The notes under the pieces are model-generated. The model was not told where the DNA came from, did not search any database, and was given only the letters and a program-made list of their open reading frames with translations. The position numbers and the translations under genes are program-made. A stretch of DNA of 51,163 bases from Pseudomonadota bacterium (lineage in GTDB: Bacteria; Pseudomonadota; Gammaproteobacteria; Pseudomonadales; Pseudomonadaceae): contig JAEWGL010000160.1 in assembly GCA_023388335.1 (NCBI GenBank), forward strand, positions 1 through 51,163, written 5' to 3'. Below, piece by piece: positions 34,208 to 42,566 of this stretch. Positions within the stretch are counted from its first letter, which is position 1. Each line of letters opens with the position of its first letter.

Positions 34208-34699
34208 ATGATTGTCCTCACTCGCCGAATCACCGAAGGCGCCGAGACCACCGGCAGCGTCACCCTGAGCGTCGACGCCCGGATCAAGAGCCGCCTGCGC
34301 GTGCGCCTCGACGATGGCCGCGAGGCCGGGTTGATGCTCGAGCGTGGCCACCTGCTGCGCGGTGGCGAACTGCTTGGCGACGCCCTAGGCGCGCATGTGA
34401 TCCGTGTGCTGTCGGCAGCCGAGGCGGTGTCCACGGTGCGCTGCGCCGATCCGCTGCTGCTGGCCCGCGCCGCCTACCACTTGGGCAACCGTCACGTACC
34501 GCTGCAGATCGAGCCGGGGCTGCTGCGCTACCAGCACGACCATGTGCTGGACGACATGGTGCGCGGCCTGGGCCTGGACGTGCAGGCCGAACAGGCCCCG
34601 TTCGAGCCCGAGGCTGGCGCCTACCAGAGTGCGCCGCACGGCCACGGTCCTGACCAGGCTCATCCTTTCGTGCGCCTGCCTGGCCATGCGCATTCTTGA
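34208..34699 (+). CDS. ureE: Urease accessory nickel chaperone UreE
   Basis: The 163-residue metallochaperone delivers nickel to the maturation complex. The metal-site histidine lies in the central LGNRHVPLQIEPG region, and the C-terminal tail is histidine-rich (HGHGPDQAHPFVRLPGHAHS), though less so than the Klebsiella tail. The ATG at 34208 follows AAGGAG after the ureC stop. ureJ follows after 31 bp. Confidence 0.95.
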   Translation: MIVLTRRITEGAETTGSVTLSVDARIKSRLRVRLDDGREAGLMLERGHLLRGGELLGDALGAHVIRVLSAAEAVSTVRCADPLLLARAAYHLGNRHVPLQIEPGLLRYQHDHVLDDMVRGLGLDVQAEQAPFEPEAGAYQSAPHGHGPDQAHPFVRLPGHAHS

Positions 34700-34730
34700 C
34701 CTGCCTCTGAACAACTACAGGAACACCCCC

Positions 34731-35276
34731 ATGAAGAAGACCCTCGCCCTTGTCCTGTTGCTGGTCGCCCTGCCGGCCTTTGCTCATCCGGGACACGACA
34801 GCAACCCCCTGCAGGACGGTCTGCTGCACCCGCTGACCGGCCTGGACCACCTGCTGATGCTGCTCGGCACCGGTGTGCTGGCGGCCCTGACCGGCCGTAC
34901 CCTGGCATTGCCCCTCACGACCTTGGCCGCGATGTTCGGCGGTGCCTTGTTCGGCCATCTGTTCGGTGGCGTGATCGGCATGGAACAGATGATCATCGGT
35001 TCCCTGCTGGTGGCTGCCGCCGCCTTGCTGCTGCCTGGCCGGCAACCGCTGCTGGCCTTGGCCATGCCGCTGTTCGCCCTGTTCCATGGCTGGGCCCATG
35101 GCGTGGAGGCAAGTCCAGGAGCGTTCTGGCTGTTCAGCGTGGGCTTCGTCGCGGTCAGTGGCCTGCTGCTGGCGGCAGGCTTCGGCGCCGGTTGCCTGCT
35201 GCGCCGTCACGCCGGCCTGCAGAAGGCCTTCGGTGGCGGCCTGCTGGCCGGCGCCGCGCTGATCCTGGCCGGCTGA
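34731..35276 (+). CDS. ureJ: HupE/UreJ-family nickel permease
   Basis: The 181-residue inner-membrane protein has a signal-like first segment ending in FAHPGHD, the conserved GLDHLLMLLGTGVLAA motif and about six hydrophobic helices. HupE/UreJ proteins are secondary transporters of nickel or cobalt, fitting the need to supply urease. It sits between ureE and ureF. Its stop overlaps the ureF start by one base (TGATG). The ATG at 34731 is preceded by a modest AGGAA. Confidence 0.93.
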   Translation: MKKTLALVLLLVALPAFAHPGHDSNPLQDGLLHPLTGLDHLLMLLGTGVLAALTGRTLALPLTTLAAMFGGALFGHLFGGVIGMEQMIIGSLLVAAAALLLPGRQPLLALAMPLFALFHGWAHGVEASPGAFWLFSVGFVAVSGLLLAAGFGAGCLLRRHAGLQKAFGGGLLAGAALILAG

Positions 35277-35950
35277 TGAAGAGCGACCTGGCGCTGCTGC
35301 GCGTGCTGCAACTGGCCAGCCCCGGCCTGCCAGTGGGTGGCTTCACCTACTCGCAGGGGCTGGAATGGGCGGTCGAAGCCGGCTGGGTGCGCGATGCCGC
35401 AAGCTTCTGCGCCTGGCAGTGCGAGCAGCTTCACGACACCCTGGGCTGCCTCGACTGGCCCGTGCTCGCGCGCCTGTACCAGGCGTGCCAGGCCGTGGAT
35501 GCCGAGGCGTTCGCCCACTGGAGTCGCTTTCTCCTGGCCAACCGCGAGACTGCCGAGCTGCGTCTTGAGGAGCGTCAGCGCGGCAGCGCCCTGGCACGCC
35601 TGCTCGACGGTTGGCACCTGGCCCAAGTCCCGGCCTGGCGCGATAGCCTGGCGCTCAGCCAGATTGGCGGAATGGCCTGGCTGGGTGCGCACTGGTCCAT
35701 CCCGCTGCGCGACCTGGCCCTGGGCCATGGCTTCGCCTGGCTGGAGGGCGCGGTGATGGCAGGGGTCAAGCTCGTCCCCTTTGGTCAGCAGGCCGCGCAG
35801 ACGCTGTTGCGCGACCTGAGCGAGTCGCTGCCTGAGGTGCTCGATCAGGCCCTGGCGCTGGGCGATGACCAGCTGGGCGGCAGCCTGCCGCTGCTGGCCA
35901 TTGCCTCGGCGCGGCACGAAACCCAATACACCCGATTATTCCGCTCTTGA
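35276..35950 (+). CDS. ureF: Urease accessory protein UreF
   Basis: The 224-residue all-helical protein bridges UreD and UreG and regulates UreG GTPase activity. The N-terminal LASPGLPVGGFTYSQGLEWAVE motif is diagnostic. The translation start overlaps the ureJ stop, so coupling is expected. The C-terminal LLAIASARHETQYTRLFRS is the usual family ending. ureG starts 11 bp downstream. Confidence 0.95.
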   Translation: MKSDLALLRVLQLASPGLPVGGFTYSQGLEWAVEAGWVRDAASFCAWQCEQLHDTLGCLDWPVLARLYQACQAVDAEAFAHWSRFLLANRETAELRLEERQRGSALARLLDGWHLAQVPAWRDSLALSQIGGMAWLGAHWSIPLRDLALGHGFAWLEGAVMAGVKLVPFGQQAAQTLLRDLSESLPEVLDQALALGDDQLGGSLPLLAIASARHETQYTRLFRS

Positions 35951-35961
35951 GGATTGCCCTG

Positions 35962-36585
35962 ATGCAAAGCTACCAACAACCCCTGCGCGTCGGCGTCGGC
36001 GGCCCTGTCGGCTCCGGCAAGACCGCGTTGCTCGAAGCCCTGTGCAAGGCCATGCGCGATCACTACGAGATCGCCGTGGTGACCAACGATATCTACACCA
36101 AGGAAGACCAACGCATCCTTACCGAAGCCGGCGCCCTGGCGCCCGAGCGCATCGTCGGCGTGGAAACCGGCGGGTGTCCGCACACCGCCATCCGCGAGGA
36201 TGCCTCGATGAACCTTGCGGCCGTGGAGGACCTGGCGCGCAAGTTCGGCAACCTCGAAGTGATCTTCGTCGAGAGCGGTGGCGACAACCTCAGCGCCACC
36301 TTCAGCCCGGAACTGGCCGACCTCACTGTGTACGTGATCGACGTTGCCGAAGGCGAGAAGATTCCACGCAAGGGTGGTCCGGGCATCACCAAATCGGACT
36401 TCCTGGTGATCAACAAGATCGACCTGGCGCCTTATGTGGGTGCTTCGCTGGAGGTGATGGAAAAGGACACCCAGCGCATGCGCCCCGAGCGGCCCTGGAG
36501 CTTTACCAACCTCAAGACCGGGCAGGGGTTGCAAGCGGTGATCGATTTCATCGTCGAGCGCGGCATGCTGGGTGTGCGCGGCTGA
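35962..36585 (+). CDS. ureG: Urease accessory GTPase UreG
   Basis: The 207-residue SIMIBI-class GTPase has the P-loop GPVGSGKT, switch region VETGGCPHTAIREDASMN with the nickel-binding CPH motif, ESGGDNLSATFSPELAD and NKIDLAP. It powers nickel insertion. I use the ATG at 35962 rather than the TTG five codons earlier; GAGG nearby and the family's usual 207-residue length support it. It is the last gene of the operon; a GC-rich hairpin follows. Confidence 0.97.
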   Translation: MQSYQQPLRVGVGGPVGSGKTALLEALCKAMRDHYEIAVVTNDIYTKEDQRILTEAGALAPERIVGVETGGCPHTAIREDASMNLAAVEDLARKFGNLEVIFVESGGDNLSATFSPELADLTVYVIDVAEGEKIPRKGGPGITKSDFLVINKIDLAPYVGASLEVMEKDTQRMRPERPWSFTNLKTGQGLQAVIDFIVERGMLGVRG

Positions 36586-36646
36586 GGCCAGGGGGACTTG
36601 GCTGTCTGCGAGGCCCCTCGTCGACATTGCCAATCACCGGACTTGC

Positions 36647-36678
36647 GCCGCTGGGGCTGCACAACAGCCCCTGACGGC
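36647..36678. terminator. Hairpin between ureG and the SDR gene
   Basis: GGGGCTG (36653-36659) and CAGCCCC (36665-36671) pair around CACAA; GCCG (36647-36650) and CGGC (36675-36678) extend the stem after an internal loop. It separates convergent genes. No long T-tract follows. Confidence 0.45.
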
Positions 36679-36683
36679 GAGAT

Positions 36684-37541
36684 TTAGAGAATCGGTTTGC
36701 CACCCGTCACGCCATAACGGGTACCGGAAATGTAGCTGCCTTCGTCCGACGCCAGCAAGACATAGATCGGTGCCACCTCGACCGGTTGGCCCGGGCGGCC
36801 CAGCGGCGTCTGGCTGCCGAATTTGACGACGTCCTCCTCAGGCATGGTGGCGACGATCAAGGGTGTCCAGATCGGCCCTGGGGCCACGCTGTTGACCCTG
36901 ATCCCCTTCGACCCGAGCATCTGGGCCAGACCGGCGCTGAAGTTGGCGATCGCGCCCTTGGTGGTGGCATAGGGCAGCAACGACGGCGTCGGAGAGTCGG
37001 AGTTGACCGAGCTGGTATTGATGATCGAACTGCCGGGTGCCATCGACGGCAGGGCCGCCTTGCACAGGCGGAAGATCGCGGTGATGTTGACGTCGAAGGT
37101 GCGCTGCCATTCCTCGTCGGAAATCTCTTCGAGGGTGTCGTGGCTCATCTGGTAGGCGGCGTTGTTCACCAGGATGTCGATGCGCCCGAAGCGCTCGACC
37201 GTCTTGGCAACCAATTCGTCGCAGTGGGCTTTTTCCGCAAGGTCGCCCGACAGGAGTAGGCACTGTCGCCCGGCCTGTTCGACCCAGCGCGCCGTCTCGC
37301 GGGCGTCCTCGTGCTCGTCAAGGTAGGCGACTACCACGTCTGCGCCTTCGCGGGCATAGGCGATCGCCACCGCGCGACCGATGCCACTGTCGGCCCCGGT
37401 GATCAGCGCGACCTTGTCGGCAAGCCGGTGGTGGCCGACGTAGCTCTGCTCGCCGCAATCGGGATAGGGCTCCATCTTGCTCTGTTCACCAGGCACCGGT
37501 TGGGCTTGCTTGGGGAAGGGCGGGGTAGGGTAGTCACGCAT
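36684..37541 (-). CDS. SDR-family oxidoreductase (YghA-like)
   Basis: The 285-residue enzyme is a classical short-chain dehydrogenase with an N-terminal extension (PPFPKQAQPVPGEQSKMEPYPDCGE) characteristic of the YghA/general-stress group. The cofactor loop is TGADSGIGRA and the catalytic residues are intact (NTSSVNS and YATTK). Members reduce various aldehydes or ketones; the natural substrate is unknown. It is convergent with ureG. It lies beside a small hypothetical gene and sodC, which hints at a stress island, but no shared promoter is visible. Confidence 0.92.
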   Translation of the reverse strand: MRDYPTPPFPKQAQPVPGEQSKMEPYPDCGEQSYVGHHRLADKVALITGADSGIGRAVAIAYAREGADVVVAYLDEHEDARETARWVEQAGRQCLLLSGDLAEKAHCDELVAKTVERFGRIDILVNNAAYQMSHDTLEEISDEEWQRTFDVNITAIFRLCKAALPSMAPGSSIINTSSVNSDSPTPSLLPYATTKGAIANFSAGLAQMLGSKGIRVNSVAPGPIWTPLIVATMPEEDVVKFGSQTPLGRPGQPVEVAPIYVLLASDEGSYISGTRYGVTGGKPIL

Positions 37542-37641
37542 AGCGTTGCTCCTTTGACAGGGTTGAAAGCTGTTCCCTAGTTGAGAAGCTCGCCGCGCCA
37601 GGGCGTTGGATTGGACTGGCGCCTGATGCGACGAACGGACA

Positions 37642-37953
37642 CTAGAGCCCTTTGCTCACGTCGCTCGGATGCCCCTGGATGTGGCCTTCCAGCTTCAGGC
37701 GTGTGCCATCGGCCAAGGTCAGGGTGAGATCGGCGATGGTCCCGGCGAGGCGATCCGGGAAGATCGGCTCACCGTCCGGGTCGACATCGTCATAGAAGAA
37801 GCGCTGGCCTTCCAGCCAGCCGATGGCGGTCTTGAGTTCCGGGCCGAGGTAGTACTTGCCGTCCAGGAAAAAGCCTGAAAACTGCCAGGTGCGTTCCTGG
37901 TTATCCACGGTGTAGCGTTCGCCGGGTTGCATGCCGGTGGCGGGATCGAGCAT
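37642..37953 (-). CDS. Conserved hypothetical protein (103 aa)
   Basis: The 103-residue soluble protein is beta-rich (WQFSGFFLDGKYYLGPELK, then IADLTLTLADGTRLKLEGHIQGHP) and has no signal peptide or known motif. I chose the ATG at 37953 (MLDPATGMQPGERYTVD), preceded by GGAG (AGAGGAGACCCCGCC). The longer frame upstream overlaps the sodC promoter region and is not protein-like. It is divergent from sodC and lies 100 bp from the SDR gene on the same strand. Function unknown. Confidence 0.68.
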   Translation of the reverse strand: MLDPATGMQPGERYTVDNQERTWQFSGFFLDGKYYLGPELKTAIGWLEGQRFFYDDVDPDGEPIFPDRLAGTIADLTLTLADGTRLKLEGHIQGHPSDVSKGL

Positions 37954-38118
37954 GGCGGGGTCTCCTCTGTGTTTAGGGTAGAAAGTGGCTGGCCGGCAGG
38001 GTTCCTTCGAAGACACCGGAAGCGTTTCCCGCTTTTTTTGTTCGCGCTGAATGGAATCGAATGGTCGCGCCCAGGGTCCCAACCTGGAATATGTTCCTCA
38101 ACCAATGGAGAAAACGAC

Positions 38119-38631
38119 ATGAAAGCAGTGGTATTGACCGCATTGCTGGCCACGGCGGGCATAGCCCAGGCACAAACCGTCGAGCTCACGCTGGCCGGAC
38201 CGGATGGTGTCGGCAAACCGATCGGCAGCATCAGCATCGAGCAGAACAAGTACGGCACCGTGCTGACGCCCGACCTCAAGGACCTGCCACCCGGCGTGCA
38301 CGGTTTCCACTTGCACCAGAACCCCTCCTGCGACGCGGCCCAGGATGGCGGCAAGACGGTGCCGGCGGGCGCTGCTGGCGGCCACTGGGACCCGGGTTCG
38401 ACCAATGCGCACAAGGGCCCTTATGACGACAGCGGCCATAAAGGCGACCTGCCTGCGATCTATGTCGGCGCTGACGGCAAGGCCACCTATCCCGTGCTCG
38501 CTCCGCGGCTGAAAGCCGAGGAGTTCAAAGGGCATGCGCTGATGGTGCACGCCGGCGCGGACAACCACAGCGATCACCCCGAGAAACTTGGCGGCGGCGG
38601 GGATCGGATTGCCTGTGGCGTCGTGAAGTAG
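38119..38631 (+). CDS. sodC: Periplasmic Cu/Zn superoxide dismutase
   Basis: The 170-residue protein has a signal peptide (MKAVVLTALLATAGIAQA) and the complete SodC metal set: HGFHLHQNPSC, GGHWDP, HKGPYDDSGHKGDLP and the copper-site His in HALMVHAGADNHSD. A disulphide is expected between the cysteine in NPSC and the late IACGVVK. It converts superoxide to peroxide in the periplasm, which complements the periplasmic peroxidase encoded near 7 kb. It is monocistronic with GGAG upstream of the ATG. Confidence 0.96.
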   Translation: MKAVVLTALLATAGIAQAQTVELTLAGPDGVGKPIGSISIEQNKYGTVLTPDLKDLPPGVHGFHLHQNPSCDAAQDGGKTVPAGAAGGHWDPGSTNAHKGPYDDSGHKGDLPAIYVGADGKATYPVLAPRLKAEEFKGHALMVHAGADNHSDHPEKLGGGGDRIACGVVK

Positions 38632-38842
38632 CGGCGCGGCGCGGGGCAAGTCACACAGCCGCGCGGCGGGTCGCGCGGCGTGCGCTCGGCGCAGCATCAG
38701 AGGCCGAGGCTTGCCCATGAAAAATATGCTCCAGCCTTAGGTAAATCCTTTGCCGGCCAGGCGCCCGGCATCCCGCCGCTAGGGTAATGTGACAGGCATC
38801 CCGACTTGACCTGCGCTGTGCTGAAGCGCCAACGAGGTGCCT

Positions 38843-39748
38843 GTGGCTTCCTATACCCTGCGACAACTCAAGTATTTCGTGACCACCGTGGAGGCGGGTA
38901 GCGTGGCCGAGGCATCGCGCCAGCTGTACATCGCCCAGCCGTCGATCTCCACGGCAATCAAGAGCCTGGAGGAAAGCTTTGGTGTACAGCTGTTCATTCG
39001 CCACCATGCCCAGGGCGTGTCGTTGACACCGAGCGGCAAGCGGTTCTACGCCAAGACCAAGGCGTTGTTGCAGATGACCCACGAATTCGAGCAGAACGCC
39101 CTGGCCGACAACGACACGGTGGCCGGACAAATCGACATCGGCTGTTTCGAGACCGTGGCGCCGCTGTACCTGCCCCGGCTCATCGCCGGTTTTCGCGAGC
39201 GTTACCCGGGGGTGGACATCCGCCTGCGCGACGGGGAACAGCAGGACCTGATCCAGGGACTGACCGCCGGCACCTTCGACCTCGCGTTCCTCTATGACCA
39301 CGACCTGGATGGCACCATCGAGACCGAGCCGCTGATGCCGCCGCACAAGCCCTACGTGCTGCTGCCCGAGAAACACCGCTTTGCCAGTCAGGCCCAAGTG
39401 TCGCTGCGCGACCTCTGCCCGGAGCCGATGATCCTGCTAGACGTGGCGCCCAGCCGCACCTACTTCGTCAGCCTGTTCAACGAGCTGGGACTGACGCCGA
39501 ACATCGTCTTCAGTTCGCCGTCGATCGAGATGGTCCGCGGCATGGTCGGGCAAGGCTTCGGTTTTTCGCTGCTGGTCACCCGCCCGCATTCGGAATACAC
39601 CTATGACGGCCAGAAGGTGGTGACCATCGACATTGCCGAACCGGTCGCCACCTCTGGCTTGGCCGCGGCGCGCCTAAAGCGGGTACAACTGACCAAGCCG
39701 GCGCAGCTGTTCGTGGATTTCTGCCGAGAAGAATTGGCGAGGATGTAG
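38843..39748 (+). CDS. LysR-family transcriptional regulator
   Basis: The 301-residue protein has the LysR winged helix (residues 5-62, with TLRQLKYFVTTVEAGSVAEASRQLYIAQPSISTAIKSLE) and a periplasmic-binding-protein-like effector domain. Two in-frame GTG codons compete; the one at 38843 has GAGG five bases upstream and fits the family's N-terminus. It is separated from the catabolic genes by the REPIN cluster and converges with the Rid gene. It may regulate the downstream region, but could equally control distant genes. Confidence 0.92.
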   Translation: MASYTLRQLKYFVTTVEAGSVAEASRQLYIAQPSISTAIKSLEESFGVQLFIRHHAQGVSLTPSGKRFYAKTKALLQMTHEFEQNALADNDTVAGQIDIGCFETVAPLYLPRLIAGFRERYPGVDIRLRDGEQQDLIQGLTAGTFDLAFLYDHDLDGTIETEPLMPPHKPYVLLPEKHRFASQAQVSLRDLCPEPMILLDVAPSRTYFVSLFNELGLTPNIVFSSPSIEMVRGMVGQGFGFSLLVTRPHSEYTYDGQKVVTIDIAEPVATSGLAAARLKRVQLTKPAQLFVDFCREELARM

Positions 39749-39830
39749 GGCCCGTGATAGCGGGGCAAGCGACCCGCGACCTGGCCCTCTCCAACGCGCG
39801 TACCAACTGAGGCGAGGCGGGCCTAGACGC

Positions 39831-40418
39831 CCTCACCCTAGCCCTCTCCCGGAGGGAGAGGGGACCGACCCTGTCGTCTGGTTGTGCATGGGCTGTCTGA
39901 TCGAGCCGATCAGCTCCCTCTCCCTCTGGGAGAGGGTTGGGGTGAGGTCGCGGGCACTCCCGGTATCAGAATCAGTCCTCACCCTAGCCTTTTCCCGGAG
40001 GGAGAGGGGGGCCGACCCTGTCGTCTGGTCGTGCATGGACTGTCTGATCACGCCGATCAGCTTCCTCTCCCTCTGGGAGAGGGTTGGGGTGAGGGTCGCG
40101 GGCACTCCCGGTCTCAGAATCAGTCCTCACCCTAGCCTTTTCCGGAGGGAGAGGGGACCGGCCCTGTCGTCTGGTCGTGCATGGACTGTCTGATCACGCC
40201 GATCAGCTCCCTCTTCCTCTGGGAGAGGGTTGGGGTGAGGGTCGCGGGCACTCCCGGTGTCAGGATCAGTCCTCACCCTAGCCTTTTCCGGAGGGAGAGG
40301 GGGGCCGACCCTGTCATCTGGTCGTGCATGGGCTGTCTGATCACGCCGATCAGCTCCCTCTCCCTCTGGGAGAGGGTTGGGGTGAGGGTCACGGGCACTC
40401 CCGGTGTCAGGATCAGTC
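39831..40418. repeat. Four tandem REPIN-like units (about 147 bp each)
   Basis: Units start at 39831, 39977, 40125 and 40271, giving periods of 146, 148, 146 and 148 bp. Each has a left arm beginning CCTCACCCTAGCC and containing a CTCTCCCGGAGGGAGAG-type hairpin. An inverted right arm follows, ending GGGAGAGGGTTGGGGTGAGG. About 50 bp separate the arms, including CTGATC-N5-GATCAG. A linker of about 30 bp (CGGGCACTCCCGG) ends each unit. The cluster fills most of the 730-bp gap between the LysR and Rid genes. Open frames through it are products of the repeat and not genes. Confidence 0.88.
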
Positions 40419-40478
40419 CTCAAGCCTAGGGCAAGGGGTCTGGTCATGCCATGTATATGCGCTCACGGCCCTGTTCCA

Positions 40479-40895
40479 TCACACCTCGTCCGGCACCACC
40501 GCGATGATATCGATCTCCATCAGCCACTCCGGTTGGGCCAGGCCGGCCACCACTAGGCCGGTGGAAATCGGAAAGACGCCCTTGAGCCACTTGCCGACCT
40601 CTTGGTACACCGGCTCGCGGAAACGTGGGTCAGTGATGTAGGTGGTGGTCTTGACGATGTGCGACATGTCCGAGCCGGCTTCCTCGAGCAACTGCTTGAC
40701 GTTCTTCATCGCTTGCTCGGCTTGCGCACGCGGGTCGCCCAGGCCGACCAGGCGGCCTTCGAAATCGGTGCCGACCTGGCCGCGCACGTAGACGGTATTG
40801 CCGGCCCTCACGGCCTGGCACAGGTCGTTGTCCAAGGTCTGGTTGGGGTAGGTGGCTTTGGTGTTGAACATGCGGATGCGGGTATGGGTTGGCAT
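40479..40895 (-). CDS. Rid-family protein (YjgF/YER057c/UK114) lacking the catalytic arginine
   Basis: The 138-residue protein has the Rid fold (RGQVGTDFEGRLVGLGDPRAQAEQAMKNV and the C-terminal MEIDIIAVVPDE). The arginine that RidA uses to bind the imine carboxylate is replaced: where RidA has an ARSCV-type segment, this has ISTGLVV (Ser111). It is therefore probably a non-RidA subgroup without classical imine deaminase activity. Its start overlaps the monooxygenase stop (TGATG), so the two are coupled. The partnership suggests it handles the product of the monooxygenase. Confidence 0.9.
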   Translation of the reverse strand: MPTHTRIRMFNTKATYPNQTLDNDLCQAVRAGNTVYVRGQVGTDFEGRLVGLGDPRAQAEQAMKNVKQLLEEAGSDMSHIVKTTTYITDPRFREPVYQEVGKWLKGVFPISTGLVVAGLAQPEWLMEIDIIAVVPDEV

Positions 40896-42217
40896 CAATT
40901 GACTCCCAGGGCGCTGATTTTCTTGATGGACGGTTCGGTGCTGCGCGCTTCGGCCTGGCGCTGCGCGCCGTCGCGGTAGGCCAGGTAGGTGCGTTGCGTG
41001 GCGATGTGCCCAGCGACGTGCTTGGCGTCGTGCCAAACGCCCCAGATGAACGAGGAGCCGCGGCGCGACAGCCACGGCAGGCCGACGAAGTACACGCCCG
41101 GCTCGCTGGACACTCCGCGCTGATGCCGGGGCTTGCCGTTGGCATCGAAGGCATCGACCTGTAGCCAGCTGAAGTCAACCGCGTAGCCGGTGGCCCAGAT
41201 GATCGAGCTGACCCCCGCCTGGGCCAGGTCCAGTTCGAGCAGCGGGTTGCTTACGCAGGCAGGGTCCGGTTGGCGGCGGCGGGCCTCGGGCTCTTGCGGC
41301 AGGTCCAGCCCGTTGCGTTCGATATAGGCATCGGCAGCGTCCAGCAGGGCCAGGTAGTTCTCGTCGCCGCGGTTGAGGTTGGCCGCCAGGTCGTCCTGGA
41401 AGCTCACCACACCGCCGTTGAAGGCCTTGGTCAAACCGACCAGGGTCATGCCCTGGTGGGCAAGGCTGCGGAAGTCCACGGTATGGCCACCACGGGCGCC
41501 GCTGACGGCAATGGTCACATGCTCGCGACCCGGCTTGGCGATCTCGGCATCCCATTCGCCGAGCACCCCCAGCCACCAGCAGAAGTCACGGTTGCGGTAG
41601 GCCCGCGGCGGACGGTCGTGGGCACCCACCGACAGGTAGACCTTGCGCCCGGCACGCATCAGCTCCTCGGCGATCTGTACGCCCGACGAGCCGGCACCGA
41701 CCACCAGCACCGCGCCTTCGGGCAGTTGCTGCGGGTTGTAGTAGGCGGCCGAATGGATCTGGTGCAGCGCGTCGCTCCTGGGGGCGATCGCCGGGATGAC
41801 CGGACGCTGAAACGGGCCAGTGGCCGCGACCACGCGGTTGGCCTGGATCACGCCCTGGGAGGTCTCGATGGTGAAGCCAGGCCGGTCGGCGTTGCGCGTC
41901 ACCTTCTTCACTTCCACGCCAGTGCGGATCGGCAGGTTGAATTTATGCGCGTAGGTTTCAAAGTAGTCTGCCACCTGGTCCTTGCCTGCGAAGGCGTCGG
42001 GGTCAAGGTCGAATTCCAGGCCAGGGAAGCGGTCGTGCCAGGCTGGGCCGTTAGCCACCAGCGAATCCCAACGACCGGTGCGCCAGGCTTCGGCGATGCG
42101 GTTGCGCTCCAGCACCAGGTGAGGCACGCCGAGTTTGCTCAGGTGCTCGCTCATGGCGACGCCAGCTTGGCCTGCGCCGACTACCAGCGTATCAATTTCG
42201 GTCTTGTCGATTGTCAT
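40895..42217 (-). CDS. Flavin-dependent monooxygenase (FMO-like)
   Basis: The 440-residue protein has an N-terminal FAD motif VVGAGQAGVAMSEHL (residues 12-26) and a second dinucleotide motif VLVVGAGSSGVQIAEELM for NADPH. The WRTGRWDSLVANGPAWHDRFPG segment and the FQRPVIPAIAP region place it with single-component FMO/YUCCA-type N- or S-oxygenases. It is first in a two-gene operon with the Rid protein and divergent from the DUF1028 gene across 349 bp. The substrate is unknown; a nitrogen-containing compound is likely from context. Confidence 0.88.
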   Translation of the reverse strand: MTIDKTEIDTLVVGAGQAGVAMSEHLSKLGVPHLVLERNRIAEAWRTGRWDSLVANGPAWHDRFPGLEFDLDPDAFAGKDQVADYFETYAHKFNLPIRTGVEVKKVTRNADRPGFTIETSQGVIQANRVVAATGPFQRPVIPAIAPRSDALHQIHSAAYYNPQQLPEGAVLVVGAGSSGVQIAEELMRAGRKVYLSVGAHDRPPRAYRNRDFCWWLGVLGEWDAEIAKPGREHVTIAVSGARGGHTVDFRSLAHQGMTLVGLTKAFNGGVVSFQDDLAANLNRGDENYLALLDAADAYIERNGLDLPQEPEARRRQPDPACVSNPLLELDLAQAGVSSIIWATGYAVDFSWLQVDAFDANGKPRHQRGVSSEPGVYFVGLPWLSRRGSSFIWGVWHDAKHVAGHIATQRTYLAYRDGAQRQAEARSTEPSIKKISALGVN

Positions 42218-42566
42218 GTCTGAGCCCTTGTCGAAGGCGGTTCTAATCAGGTCGGTATCGCGTACCGCCTTTGCCTGGAGCCAGACTAGGGAAGGGCATC
42301 AAAGGGTTAAATTAGTATTTAGCTAGCACTTGCCCATAAATATCTGAAGGCCCGGTGTCCATTGGCTTGTACGTACTTTGTTGAGCGCTTTGCGGGCGTT
42401 TTTTCTGCGCTGTGGCGCGCATTAGTTTTTTCCTGCCCAGCGACCATAAAAAAGGTGGTTTCGCTGCTGTCGGGCGCTCCCCAGAATGCACTCAAGGAAG
42501 TTGACTAACGCGGCCGTTGCATTGCCCGCGACCTGTATCCAATGAAAAAAGATCAAGGAGCAGAAA
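42218..42566. promoter_or_regulatory. Divergent regulatory region of the catabolic cluster
   Basis: This 349-bp gene-free region separates the monooxygenase (minus) and DUF1028 (plus) genes. It is notably AT-rich in its left half. It contains the TAAATTAGTATTTA element (42308-42321), CCCATAAA (42333-42340) and the palindrome GTACGTAC. It probably holds both promoters and operator sites. AAGGAG at 42555-42560 is the DUF1028 ribosome binding site. Confidence 0.5.
42308..42321 (-). promoter_or_regulatory. AT-rich TACTAATTTA element upstream of the monooxygenase operon
   Basis: On the minus strand this reads TAAATACTAATTTA, 91-104 nt upstream of the monooxygenase ATG. A TTATGG hexamer lies 16 nt upstream of TACTAA, so it could be the -10 region of a promoter. 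Similar elements precede the aldehyde dehydrogenase and NCS1 permease genes. Confidence 0.4.

Noticed and set aside
39831..40418. CRISPR array or coding repeats in the REPIN cluster.
   Set aside because: Units are about 147 bp, internally inverted and lack distinct spacers. Frames across them translate the repeat in both directions, with no start signals or cas genes.
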